The position numbers and the translations under genes were made by a program. A stretch of 64,000 bases of DNA from Warburgia ugandensis (lineage: Eukaryota > Streptophyta > Magnoliopsida > Canellales > Canellaceae), in NCBI GenBank assembly GCA_035236585.1, contig CP141136.1:25521426-25585425 (forward strand), in the 5' to 3' direction. Below the pieces are notes generated by a model. It made no database searches and had not been told where the DNA came from. It worked only from the letters and a program-made list of their open reading frames with translations. Positions 46,677-61,314 of the stretch are shown here, in pieces. Each line of letters begins with the position of its first letter. Within the stretch, counting starts at the first letter, position 1.

Positions 46677-47505
46677 CACCCCCAACAAGCATTTTGCTAG
46701 TCTCGAGCAAAATATGTAGACAACTGTTTTACAAAACTGGTACAAGATGCAACTTTCGTAGATACTCACAATTGCATTTAGCACATGCAACAAGCCTTTG
46801 AACCCCTAGGTTACCTCTAGTGGACGAGTTAGGCCTTGTGAGGGTTTGTAGTGAATATACCTACAAAGTTCAATAAAGTCGAGTTCTCTATTTTATCTCA
46901 AAGAATCCTCATTCATTAGCAATTTTACTAGTTTTTCACAACTTAATGAAAAATATTTGACAATTTTACACACCATACTCATATTAAAGACATTTTATTT
47001 GAGTTATTCCCCAGAGTGTATATGTGTGTGTACAGCCGCATAAATCTTGACTTCTAATTGGATATGCTTATATTTCATTGAAAATATGCTTTGACCTCAA
47101 TTCCTCACAGGTATACGCTCAGAACTAAACTCTCAGATAAGGGGTTAAGCATATTTCTCTCATTATGTGACTGAATCCAACAAGCTGATGGTTCACATAA
47201 TTCTTTTCAATGCTCATGAGACAAAGAAAAGTGACCCCTAGGAGGGGATGTTAACATCAAGAATATGAGGGGTCTTTCACCTTGATTCTTTCTTTTTATC
47301 TCCTCTTTAAGGCTATGTCCATCTAAGATCAATAGGTCTTTAACTAGGATGAAATGTCGGCTTAGGACAGGTTTAGAAAAGAAAGGTATAAAGATTTCAA
47401 AGGTTCAAAGTTGAGTAGATGTCTTCAATGAATATCTGATAGGACAACTTTTCTTTTTGGTTTGTACTTGAAGTGAATTTCTCTTTCAGACTTCAGTCAT
47501 TCTTT

Positions 47506-47576
<71 letters not shown>

Positions 47577-48450
47577 GAAGAAAGACATTTAATTTTTCTC
47601 ACTTCTTTGACTTTTTGTCTTATTTTTTAACCTTTTCTACTCTACTCATTTTAAAGATGGGTAATGGTTATTTATTTTACTGGGTTATTCTGGGTTAAGG
47701 TGAATGGATTTAAGAAAGAAAAGGCTTAATAACAGGCTCAAAAGGCTATCTAGTGGTATATTATATTGGGTAGGCTTTATGTCTTTGGGCTGAGCAAGGA
47801 TGACCTATATCATTTCCTAGGTTTCTTAAAGCCTATCAGATTCAATAAAAATATAGAATTAAAGCTATTACTCCTCTTTATTCTTGATGTTTAACCAAAA
47901 CAAGGATAATAGGAACACATTAATGTATGTACACTGAAGAAATTATGGAATTACTTATAACCCTCTCAAAGAAGATAGTCTCAAACTCTCACTAGGTTAT
48001 AGGTCTCCACTGATTTTCCTCAGGGTCTCTGAGTCATACCTCTATATTAGTCTTGATTATGTGCTGTGTGCAAATTGTTTTCTAGAATTAACTTTCATAA
48101 AATGCTTCAACACATGCATGACATGCAAAACTAATCATATGCATTGCCATTAAGAGGTAAAAACAGTATATTTACTAACTTCTGAACATCCAATTCTCAT
48201 CACCGTAAGGGAACTCTTCTTTAAAAACTTTTTGTTTTTTCAAAAATTTTCATTTTTTTTTAACTCAAGAAAACTCAAAATCTCTAGTGCATCTACACCC
48301 CCAACCTAAATGAAACATTGTCCCTAATGTTTGAAAACATAGGATTCTATATGAAAGTTGAGTGATGTAGACTCTAAACCCTTGGGGTGCCTCCCAATAA
48401 GCGCTAAGTTTAACGTCTTCAGCCAGACAAAATAATGAGTGCAATGATGA
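46677..48450 (-). mobile_element. Athila-like 3' non-coding region
   Basis: This lies between integrase and the 3' LTR. No envelope-like open frame recognised. It contains a long (TC)n run at about 47509-47573. Confidence 0.6.
47509..47573. repeat. (TC)n microsatellite
   Basis: About 65 bases of uninterrupted TC dinucleotides inside the Athila-like element. Confidence 0.95.
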
Positions 48451-50250
48451 TATGCTGTAAGGCTCCTAGAGTGGTAATCTAAGGTGGATCATGATACTCG
48501 GGTACCTGTAAAAGTGTCTCATCAATTTCAAGATCAGGCAGTTCGAGGAAAGGTTTTAACCTTTGTCCATTGACCTTTTGGATGTCTCCATCCTTTTCAA
48601 TCTCGATGGCCCCATGAGGATAGATTGTGTGTATTATATATGGTCCAGTCCATCGAGATCGAAGTTTTCCTGGGAATAGATGCAACCTAGAATTATACAG
48701 TAAGACCTTTTGACTTGGTGCGAAGGATTTTCGTAGAATGTTTTTATCATGTATAGCCTTCATTCGGTCTTTGTACAAATGTGCAGACTCATATACATCT
48801 TTCCTCAATTCCTCCAACTCATTGAGTAGGAGTTTTTTGTGGGTTCCAACAGAATCTAAGTTGAAATTTAGCTTTTTGATAGCCCAATATGCCTTGTACT
48901 CTAAGTCTACTAGTAAGTGGCAGGCCTTTCCATAGACTAAGCGGTAAGGTGACATTCCTATAGGGGTTTTATATGCTGTGTGATAAGCCCATAAAGCGTC
49001 AATAAGTCTCAAAGACCAGTCTTTCCTATTTGGATTGACTGTCTTTCCTAGAATTCGCTTTATTTCCCTATTGGATACCTCTACTTGACCACTAGTCTAA
49101 GGATGGTATGGGGTAGTTATCCTATGGTTGACATCATACTTTTTCATTAAATTCTCAAACATCTTATTACAAAAGTGTTTTCCCCCATCACTTATTATGG
49201 CTCTTGGAGTACCAAACCTTGTAAAAATATTTTCTTTTAAAAACTTTACCACAACCTTGTGGTCATTGGTTTTGCATGGTATAGCCTCCACCCACTTGGA
49301 CACATAGTCCACTCCCACTAGGATGTACAGATTTCTAAAAGAATTAGGAAAAGGTCCCATAAAATCTATGCCCCAAACATCAAAAGGTTCTATGACAAGG
49401 ATTGGGTTTAAAGGCATCATATGTCCTCTTCCTAAACTTCCTAACCTTTGACACTGTGCACATGCTTTTTTGTAAGCATGGGCATCCTTAAATATGGTAA
49501 GCCAATAAAATCCACACTGCAAAGTTTTTGCAGCTGTCTTTTTAGAGCTGAAATGGCCCCCACATGCATGATCATGACAAAAAGAGATGATTTGATTATG
49601 TTCACTATAGGGTATGCATCTCTTAATTACTTGGTCAGGATAGTACTTGAATAAGTACGGGTCATCCCAAGTAAAATATCTAACCTTGGTTAAAAATCTC
49701 TTTTTATCTTGTGTGGTCCAATGATTAGGCATTTGTCCTGTAACAAGATAATTAACAATATCTCCATACCAAGGTAATTGGGAAACATGCAATAACTATT
49801 CATCTGGGAATGACTCAGTTATAGGCCCTTGATCGCTAGTGTGTTCCACTATTAATCTGGATAAGTGATCTGCTACAACATTTTCTGAACCTTTCTTATC
49901 TCGAATTTCTAAGTCAAATTCTTGTAGCAGTAGTATCCAACGGATCAACCTAGGTTTGGCATCATTTTTAGAAAGGAGGTATTTTAAAGCTGCATGATTC
50001 GAGTATACTATAACTTAGACCCTAACAGGTAAGATCTAAACTTATCCAAAGCAAACACTACAACTAACAACTCTTTCTCAGTGGTGGAATAGTTGAGTTG
50101 TGCATCATTTAGTGTACTAGCATAATATATCACATGGGAAAGTTTATTAATGCGCTGCCCCAAAACAGCTCCAATGGCATAATCCGACACGTCACGCATT
50201 ATTTCAAATGGTGTGTTGTAATTTGGTGGTCGAATAATAGGTGCAGAAGT
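48450..50250 (-). mobile_element. Athila-like RNase H and integrase region
   Basis: RNase H-like text (YASTLNDAQLNYSTTEKELL) is followed by the integrase zinc region (HDHACGGHFSSKKTAAK, CAQCQRLG), the catalytic core (VWGIDFMGPFP, VGVDYVSKWVEAIPC, RAIISDGGKHFCN) and the C-terminal part ([21 protein letters not shown]). Boundaries are rounded, and it is a broken fossil. Confidence 0.85.
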
Positions 50251-51970
50251 CAATTCAGCTTTGAGTCACTCAAATGCCTTCTTACAATCCTCATCAAAGT
50301 CAAAAGTGGCCTCCTTCGTAAGTAAATTACATAGGGGCTTGGCAATTTTGCTAAAATCTTTGATAAATCGTCTGTAAAAGCCAACATGTCCTAAAAAGGA
50401 GCGAATTTCTTTTATCGTCCTTGGTGGAGGAAGGTTGGCTATTAAATCCACTTTTGCCTTATCAACTTCTATCCCATTGGGTGATATTATGTGGCCTAAT
50501 ACTATCCCATTCGGTACCATTAAATGTCACTTTTCCTAATTTAAGACCAAATTGTTCTCCTAACACCTTACAAGGACTAACTTCAAGTGGTGCAGGCACT
50601 CATCAAATGATGACCCAAATACTAAGAAGTCATCCATAAACACTACAAGGAATCTTTCTACCATGTCTGAGAAAATGTTCAACATACACCTTTGAAATGT
50701 AGCTGGAGCGTTACAAAGCCCAAAAGGCATACATCTGTAGGTGAAGGTTCCAAAAGGGCAGGTGAAGGTGGTCTTCTCCTGATCCTCTGGTGCTATAGGA
50801 ATTTGGTTATAATCGGAATATCCATCCAGAAAACAGTAATAGCTATGTCCAGTTAACCTCTCAAGCATTTGGTCAATGAATGGTAGAGAAAAATGATCTT
50901 TCCTCATGACCACATTCAACTGTCGATAGCCAATACAAACTCTCCACCCAATGGTCATGCAGGTGGGGACTACCTCGTTATCTTCATTTTTGACTACCGT
51001 GACCCTAGATTTCTTAGGTATAACCTGAACGGGGCTGACCCAAGTACTATCAGAGATAGGGTATATGCCGCCAACATCTAAGAGCTTGAGGACTTCATCT
51101 CTAACTACGTCCTTCATGTGGGGGTTTAGTAGCCTTTGAGTCTCCCTAGAAGGTTTTGCATTTTCTTCTAGATGTATCCTATGCATGCATAAGGTTGGAC
51201 TTATCCCTTTTATGTCCGCTATTATCCACCCTAGAGTAGTTTTATGTTCCTAAAGAACATCTAAAAGCTTACCCTCCCGTTCTTTATCTAAGTCTGATGC
51301 TATTATTACAGGTAAGGTTACATCTAGGCCTAAATATGAATATTTCAAGTTATCAGGCAAGGGTTTTAGGTCCAGAGATGGTGGGTGCTCTATTGAGGGT
51401 ATGGGGACAGATTTAGACAGTGGAAGTGATTCCACATAAGGACCCCACTTAGAAGTATCCATGCGTGGTGCAGCATCTAAAAGATTGTTTACCTCCTCAA
51501 TAGACTCGTCTATATCAAATTCTCCATTAAAGTGCATCAGACAAGCCTCTAGTGGGTTTAAGATGGACAATGGTGAATGACTCTCATTAATTAGACTCTC
51601 AATCAAGTTGACATCACAGGGATCACCGAGGTCTAAATGTTGTTGATCGGCATTAAAAACATTAAGCTTAACCTTCATGTAGCCGAATGAGAGTTTCATT
51701 ACACCATTCCTACAGTTAATAATGGCGTTAGACATTACCAAGAATGGACGCCCAAGGATAACTGGGATTTGACTACCAGGGTCTAAAACAGGTTGGGTGT
51801 CTAGCACAATGAAATCAACCGGGTAATAAAACTTATCCACCTGTATCAAGACATCTTCAACCAAACCACGAGGTATTATGATAGATCTATCAGCTAATTG
51901 CAGCGTGGTAGTGGTTGGTTTCAACTCACTGAGTTTTAGTTGCTCATAGACAGCGTATGGCAACAAGTTA
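50250..51970 (-). mobile_element. Athila-like protease and reverse transcriptase region
   Basis: The protease-like segment (LQLADRSIIIPRG, VDFIVLDT, VILGRPFL) precedes reverse transcriptase blocks (WVSPVQVIPKKS, CIGYRQLNVVMRKDHFSLPF, CFLDGYSDYNQIPI, FMDDFLVFG, SFLGHVGFYRRFI). Boundaries are rounded. Confidence 0.87.
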
Positions 51971-51999
51971 ACACTAGCCCCTAAGTCAAGAAGTGCCCT

Positions 52000-53205
52000 A
52001 TCTATGACATGATCTCCAATGACACAAGTGATTGTAGGACATCTTGGGTCTCTAAACTATGGTGGGGTCTTGTGTTGAATCAAAGAGCTCACTTGTTTGG
52101 TGAGGAAGGCTTTCTTTTGCACATTAAGCTTTTGCTTCGTTGTACAGAGCTCTTTTAAGAATTTGGCATAATCCGAGATGTCTTTAATTGCATTGAGCAA
52201 TGGTATATTGATTTGTACATGTTTAAACACTTCTATTAACTCATTGAAGTTTGATCCCTTCCTAGCTTTATTCAATAATTGGGGAAAATGGGCTTTAGGC
52301 ACATAGGATGCCTCCACTATAGGTTCTATAGGGTTGTTCTGTCTTTTCTCTTTTTTCTGTATTTTTGTTGCCTCTTTTTCCTCTACAGTTTCCTTAGCCT
52401 GCCCTTCTTTGTTATTGATTTGACAACCATTCCTAAGGATGATTATGGACTTGGCATGGTCATGAGGGTTATGATTTTGAGAACTTGACCTTATCTCGAA
52501 TTGACCCTTAGGGTTAGGGATGGGTTGACTAAGAAACTGACCCTTTCCTCTATTATGTAATTCTGTACACAATTGGCTTATTTGCACCTCTAACTTAGCA
52601 CTGGCTTGAGAGTTGACATTGGCTGAATGTCCACTTTCATTTTGAAATTGGTGTAAGGCCTTTTTAGTGTAATCATTATATTTTGCAAATTGGTCCACCC
52701 TGGTGTGGATGTTTTCCTCTAAATATGATTTCTTGTTTTGTAGAGGTTGTTGAAACCCAGGTGGCGGATGGGGAACTGTAGTTCGAAGAGGAAAGTCTTT
52801 GACAGGGGGATTCATAGATGGCCCCCCTTTTTGGTTATTCTTTGACCAAGACAAATTGAGATGCCTAGCCCATCCAGGGTTGTAGGTCTCAGAATATGGG
52901 TTGTTGCTAGGTTGGCGATATGCATTCAATGCATTCGCTTAGTCTACAAGATATTCAAAGAATACTTTATTAGATGGACATGCTGAGGTTAAATGGGCTG
53001 GACTAGAACAGGTAGCACATACCTCTTGTGGAGGTTTTTGAGATAATGTAACAGCTATGAAAGATTGAAACATAGTTTCAAGCTTGTCCATTCTTCCATC
53101 TAATCTTTTAGAGATAGAGTCGAGCTTATCAAATAGATCAGTATGTGCTCCTATCTCATAGATACCTCCTTTCTTAGTGGGCTGGTTAGTTCTTTCTCTC
53201 CTATT
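52000..53205 (-). mobile_element. Athila-like gag, downstream part
   Basis: A glutamine-, asparagine- and lysine-rich gag tail with AKLEVQISQLCTELHNR and IPLLNAIKDISDYAKFLKEL, typical of Athila gag ends. It is separated from the gag front by the solo LTR at 53210-55282. Confidence 0.78.
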
Positions 53206-53209
53206 TGAA

Positions 53210-55282
<2,073 letters not shown>

Positions 55283-55289
55283 TTGAATA

Positions 55290-56050
55290 ATCCCATTGCT
55301 GAGAATTATCAGCTACAGTTTGAAAGAATTCCCAAGCTTCACTTTCATCTTTTAACATGAGGGTCCCTCCACTTGCTGCATCTATCATTTGTCTATTTTG
55401 AGGCATTAATGCCTCATAGAAGTATTGAACTTGCTGCCATTTCTCAAATCCATGGTGAGGGCATTTTTGCAGCAGTTCAATCCACCGTTTCCAACATTCA
55501 TAATATTGTTCATAATTCCTTTGTTGGAAATTTATAATTTTACGACGCAGGGCATTTGTTTTGTGAACAGGGAAGAACTTGTTCAGGAACTTCTTAGACA
55601 GTTGGTCCCATGTATGTATAGAACCTACCTCTAAGGAATTAAGCCATGACTTGGATTTTTTCTTAAGTGAAAATGGGAATAACCTTAGCCTAATCGAATC
55701 ATCTGAAACATTTCGGAACCTAAATGTGGCACAAATATCAAGGAACTCCTTGATATGTAGGTATGGGTCTTCTTGGTCTCGACCATAAAAAGTAGGGAGT
55801 AACTGAATTACTCTCGACTTTAACTCAAAGTGGTCATCATTAGTTGGAGGTAATGCTATGCAAGAGGGGGTATTAAGTTGGAGCGGCACATAAAAATCTC
55901 TAATAGTCTTGCGCTCAATCTCTATTGGGGGTTCAGCCATAGGGATAGGAACTAGGTTTTTTTCCCCCTGGTTTTGGATGCGTTGAATCTCTAGGTTTAA
56001 CGCTAGTAGCTCAGGGTTTTGAGATCGACGTCCTTGCATGAACTATTCCT
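55290..56050 (-). mobile_element. Athila-like gag, upstream part
   Basis: The gag N-terminal and core region: IRDFYVPLQLNTPSCIALPP, FYGRDQEDPYLHIKEFLDIC, DDSIRLRLFPFSLKKKSKSW, FLNKFFPVHKT and HGFEKWQQVQYFYEAL. It stops at the solo LTR. Boundaries are rounded. Confidence 0.87.
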
Positions 56051-57134
56051 AATCTAAAATGTCCTAGTTCTAAATGTTAACTCTAACTCTATGTGATGCA
56101 AGCAAAAAGGCACAATCAAACACCTTAAGCTAATAAGCAATATATTGATTTTCTTGAATATGTGTGGCGACAATGCTTTTAATTAGCCTAATCTAGCACT
56201 CCTCCTCTCCTTTAGACTTGATTATTGCTTGCCGGTTAGGTTCTTCATAAGGTGGTTAATACAACCCTTATGTAAGGAGGTGTTTAGACCTCACAAACGT
56301 CAACAGGAGGTGAGGGAAGAGCGAGGCTCTATTAGACAACCCTGAATAACCACAGTGCTCCAAAGCCACTGGAGTGACAATAAATCGAGTCTTAGTAAGA
56401 GGGTCCTACGAGCATGTGATAGCCCTATAGGTCTCTTCTGATTGATTTTAATTTGAATTGAAGGCTAGGGTAGCACGCTTGAGGTGATTATCCTAGGTGG
56501 GCCAAGGAGTGGTAATGAAATCCACCCTTGATCTTATGGGGGTAGGGTGTCCTTACTAATTAATTTCACACTTCATGGCAGTTCGATCAGCATATATATC
56601 ACCTTAAAGCATTAACCGTGTCCTAAGATGCAAATAAAAGCGATAAACTAATGCAAAACCTAAAAATGCAACAATTATAAGAGGATGCTTTTTATATGAT
56701 TTATCTTACAAAACAATGCAAATTTACTCTGAATGCAAACCCTAATCTAGGAATTTAAATGAGTGAGGAGACTTACAGTGGGGTTTCTGATGAAGATCAA
56801 GTGTGGGTCACCTTATCCCATACGTGTCCTGTATTATACAACCCTTTAAAATGAAAATAGAAATTGCAAATTACAAGGATCCTCACTACAAGCTTCACTC
56901 AAAAGGGAAAAAAATCATAATCTAGGAAAGGAGGGAAATTTTCATGTTGATGAAGATTTTCTTGCCAATTTTCTCCACTTTCCTATTTCCCTGAAAAAGA
57001 AAATTTAGAAATAAGTACCAATTTCAGGAAATTAGGTGGTTATGCACTAAAAAAATTAAATATGCACCTAAAAATGCCTAAAATGCAATTCATAATATAT
57101 ATTTTTTATTTTTTTGGATTTTTTTAATTACACT

Positions 57135-58741
57135 TATTGATGTTTTTCGCAAGTGCACGAGCTATTGCAGTATAGTTATGCAATTAGAGGTCGAACCCAC
57201 AAGGACTCGCTTTAATTGGAGTTTTCAATAAAATTTAATTAATAAAAGAACCAAAACAAAGAATATACTAGAATTAAACCATCAATAAAATAAAATCTAA
57301 ATTTATTCAACTACTGCAATTTACACAATTATTTATTCCAAAAACACATAAAATGCAATGAAATAAGTAGTCCTAGATAAGCCTGTCCCTGGATAGTCAG
57401 AATGTGGATAAGTTAAAATCGGAATAGCACATGGACACAATTGGCATTAAATCAGGGACTCAAATGAAATTAAAATGGGGATCCAGATGTAATTAACCAG
57501 AAAGGACAGAATTGTAATTACTTTTAAAGAAGGAGGGCAAAAATGGAATTTCATTAAAAAGCTGGTTTTGAAGAGAAAAACCAGACCCAACGAAGAAGAA
57601 CGAAGGAGATGGAGGGGGAAAAGGGAGAAGAAGAGAAGAAAAAGGAGGATAAGAGAAGGGAAGAGGAGTGAAAAGGAGTGGAAACCCGACTTGGGTTTCC
57701 GTTCCTGGACCGCCCAGAGACCGAAATGGAGGAGAATGGAGAAGACAAGGAAGGGAAAATGATTGGAGGAAAACCCGTTTCGGGTTTTCTTCTCCAATTT
57801 GTGCGACTGGTGGATGTACTCCTGGAGATGGGTATGGCTTCGGCTACCAACAAATGATCAGAGAGGAAAAGAGAGACTAGACGATGACCGGACTGGGTGA
57901 TGGAGAAGGAGTTATGGGCTACGCTACTGGTCGGAGAAAGAAAAAATGAGAAAGAGAGATCGAGAGAGAGCAGAGAGAGATATTGGTGTGTGGAGAGTGA
58001 GAGAGAACAGAGAAATTAGGTTTGAAAGGAGAAGAACAAGCAAGAGAGAGAACTTGGGAAAGAGAGTAGAGAAGGAGAGGGAGAAAAGGCCAGGTCTACT
58101 TGGTGTGTCACTCACTAATGGCCGGCCAGTGGGGAAACGAGATTGAGAGAGCTGGGAGAGTAAGAGAAAGAGAAAGAGAGAGCTACAGGTTCAAGAACAA
58201 GGGGGTCTAGAGAGAAGAAGGGGTATATGAAGAAAATTGATAGAGAGAGACGTGAGAGAGTGGGAGATGGAGGGAGAAACATGTAGGAGAGAGGGAGATA
58301 AGAGAGGAGAGAGATAAGTGGAAAAAATAATAATAAGAGAGAGGGAAAAGAGAGATAAGAGGGAGAGTGGGGTCTACTAGAAGTCTAAACTTGCTAGAAC
58401 TCTGCAAGTCTTCAATTTTGTCCTGTCATAAGACTCTTCAAAGTCTTCTTTTTCCATGCAACTTCATTATCCTCATCTGATCTTCGTGATTTGATTTGGA
58501 TCATCCACGCTTGAGTCAATTGATCTGCAATATACAGGACCCAATTAGAATCGTCCAAATAATTTATTATTCATCTAATCAGCTTTGATGATCATCTAAC
58601 CGTTAATTTTGCAATTTAACAGTTGGATGGCCAATTAAAGCTAAATTAAACTATTTTATGTAAAATCTTGAAATTAATGGCCTAGATGCTCTAATTGAAC
58701 ACTAAATTAGAGGTATTTTAGCCAAAAATGAACACTTAACA
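57135..58741 (-). repeat. 5' LTR of the Athila-like element (1607 bases)
   Basis: It pairs with 45084-46676 over its full length (GTTTTTCGCAAGTGCACGAG near the left, ATGAACACTTAACA at the right end). Confidence 0.9.
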
Positions 58742-59706
58742 TAGTTGTTAAGAGATTGAAAGTATGGAGCAACAAAGCTGAAATGGAATTTGCTGTTGAG
58801 GTTGAGATATTGGGCAAGGTCCGGCATAAAAACCTACTAAAAGTTTATGTGGTTACTGTGCTGCAGGGTAAGAGCAGCTGATAGTGTATGACAATATGCC
58901 TAATTTGAGCTTACTCTCGCATCTGCATGGGCAGCATTCAGCCGAATGCCTTCTTGATTGGAAGAGATGGATGGATATTGCAGTTGGATCAGCTGAGGGT
59001 ATTGTGTAAGTCTGGAAAATCAAATGCATTCTTCTTGTAATTCTTTAAGCAACTTGAGATTTGTTAACCAATTTCTCGTATCATACAGATACCTTCACCA
59101 CCATTCAACACCTCATATTATTCACAGGAATGTCAAAGCAAGTAATGTGTTGTTAGATGCAGATTTTCAAGCACAGGTTGCTGATTTTGGATTTGCAAAG
59201 CTAATTCTAGATGGTGCTACACATGTTACCACAAGGGAGAAATGTACCCTTGGCTATCTTGCCCCCAAATATGCCATGTTTGGAAAGGCATCAGAGAGCT
59301 GTGATGTCTATAGCTTTGGGATATTGCTGCTAGAGCTATGTAGTGGCAAGAAACCCATGGAGAAACTCAGTGCAACAATGAGAAGCACCATTATTGACTG
59401 GGCATTGCCACTGGCTCGGGAGAAAAGGTTTGATGAAGTGGCAGATCCAAAACTGAGTGGAACGTATGATCAAGAAGAGCTGAAAAGAGTGGTGCTCATT
59501 GCACTCGTATGTGCTTAGAGTGGGCCTGAGAAGAGACCTACTATGCTTGTAGTGGTGGACTTACTTAAGGGGGAATCAAAAGAAAAACTATTGAATCTAG
59601 AAAATGATGAAATGTTCAAAGCAGATCGAAGTAGAAATGGTCAAGGATTATCTGAGGCAGAGAACAGTACAGAGTTTATCTCAAAAGAGAATGATCCAAA
59701 ATAGTA

Positions 59707-60185
59707 GAAAGCAGTGGCTGGTCTAGAAACTGAGAGTCAACCCATGAAAGCTAATGTTCGTTTCTTCTGCATTTAGAGACGTGCTCATGTAAAGAAGGTA
59801 GGTGGGAATCATCAAGCATTCAGTCAATCTGATAAGAGCAATTTTAATCTTTTTACTGAAAGAAGGTGGCCGAGCTTTTACAAGGGCATCCTTGTTTGAT
59901 TTTGTGTTGCAAATATAATCAAGATCATTGGAAGGGTGGCTACGCACATTCAGAAGCATGGCTGGGATGTGATTTTGTGTGGTTTGTGGTGTTTGTATTT
60001 TATTTGTTCTTGTTTAGTATGTTAAAAACATAATTCATAATATTGTGCTTTCTGAGTGCTTTGATGAAATCCCCTACTCCAAGACCGAATTCTCTTGCAA
60101 ATGGTTAGTAGATAATAATAAAGCAAAGAAATTGCAATTTGCTCACTTTCAAATTTTTATCTTGTCCTTCATATGTGAAAATTGA
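59707..60185 (+). other. Former 3' flank of the kinase copy
   Basis: AT-rich DNA after the kinase stop, consistent with a captured 3' UTR. No domain. Confidence 0.35.
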
Positions 60186-60189
60186 TTTT

Positions 60190-60600
60190 GATCTTCATAA
60201 GCCCTTTCAGTTGCAAGGACATTCATGGGTGAATGTGATGAAGCTCTCTGTAAGGAAATTAAGAGGTTCATACCAAGTTCTAAAGAAAATGATAATTATA
60301 AACTAGGGAATAACCCATATGTGGCCTTTGCTATGGCCTGAGATTCTTTGAAAGAGAGAGGAGAGATTGACAAAAAGCAAGCAGAGATGAAAAAATTGGA
60401 AGATGAATTGAAAGATAAAACTGAAACACAGAGACTATCTATGCAAAGGTTGGCCTTATTGCAAAAGTGAGGTGCTGCCCCACAACTCCATGTTATCACT
60501 CAAACAAGCAGCCTTAGCTAGAGGAGAACCTTCAAAGGAAAAATATCGAAGAGCTAGAACAGGCAAACCAATATCGAGCCCTTCTCGGCAGTTGGCACTC
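60190..60600 (+). pseudogene. Fragment of a coiled-coil protein gene
   Basis: One frame reads RTFMGECDEALCKEIKRFIP, then LGNNPYVAFAMA, a stop, then DSLKERGEIDKKQAEMKKLE and DELKDKTETQRLSMQRLALL, a stop, then GAAPQLHVITQ. The charged heptad-like part looks like a coiled coil. Two in-frame stops show it is dead. I do not recognise the family. It lies between the kinase copy and the right TIR, so it seems to be a second captured gene piece or the far end of the same captured stretch. Confidence 0.45.
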
Positions 60601-61060
60601 CTATCCTAGCCAGCATATTGACTTCCCAAGTTAGCAGGAGCTTTTTACTATGGGGTTGCAATTTCACCTATGCTAAACCTGTGCAACACTTGTGTGCAAC
60701 TCTTTTGCTAGTCACAAGTCAACCTTTCAGTCTCACTCTTACTTGCTAGGGCTACATTTACTCACTTACTAAAGCAACGAGAGAAATTTACTTGCTAGGG
60801 CTACAACTAACCCTTGCACTTCGGCCTGCCTCAATTATTAAATTCTTCTGAAGACCTTTTAATCTTCTCAAGATCTTTTGATTATGTTATTTAATAAGGA
60901 AATGAGAGCATTTCACATACAATTTTGCAACATTTGGTGCCACAGAAATGCATTTACAACAAAGGTATCATAAAATCCCTGGGCCTTAGGAATATTATAG
61001 CATAGATGAATGGCCCAGACCATTGATGAATATCAAGGTGTTAATGGCATATGCCAGAAA
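60601..61060. other. Spacer inside the TIR element
   Basis: No gene or repeat recognised. Confidence 0.35.
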
Positions 61061-61283
61061 TGCAGCTTATTTAATTGTGATATCTGAAATGCATATGTTT
61101 CTCATATCTGAGGCATATCTTAGATATCATCAAAAATATCACCAGAGATATTGCTAGAGGTATCACAGAACAAATATCACATATCTCAAATGTCATACAA
61201 GATATCACAGTACATATGACACATATCTTAGATATCACACAAGATATCATCGGAGATATCACAAGAGATGTGTCAACAAAATG
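61061..61283. repeat. GATATC-rich subterminal region
   Basis: At least a dozen GATATC or near-GATATC words occur in about 220 bases, together with one CTTATTTAATTGTGATATC unit (61066 on) related to the left array. It probably forms the right subterminal region of the TIR element. Confidence 0.7.
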
Positions 61284-61311
61284 CCAAACATATGCCGTTA
61301 AATAAACCCCC
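61284..61311 (-). repeat. Right terminal inverted repeat
   Basis: Read backwards it starts GGGGGTTTATTTAACGGCAT and ends ATGTTTGG, pairing with 43009-43037. TAA follows at 61312-61314. Confidence 0.65.
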
Positions 61312-61314
61312 TAA

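Noticed and set aside
46677-48450. Envelope-like gene in the Athila-like element
   Set aside because: No long open frame or membrane-segment pattern in this stretch.
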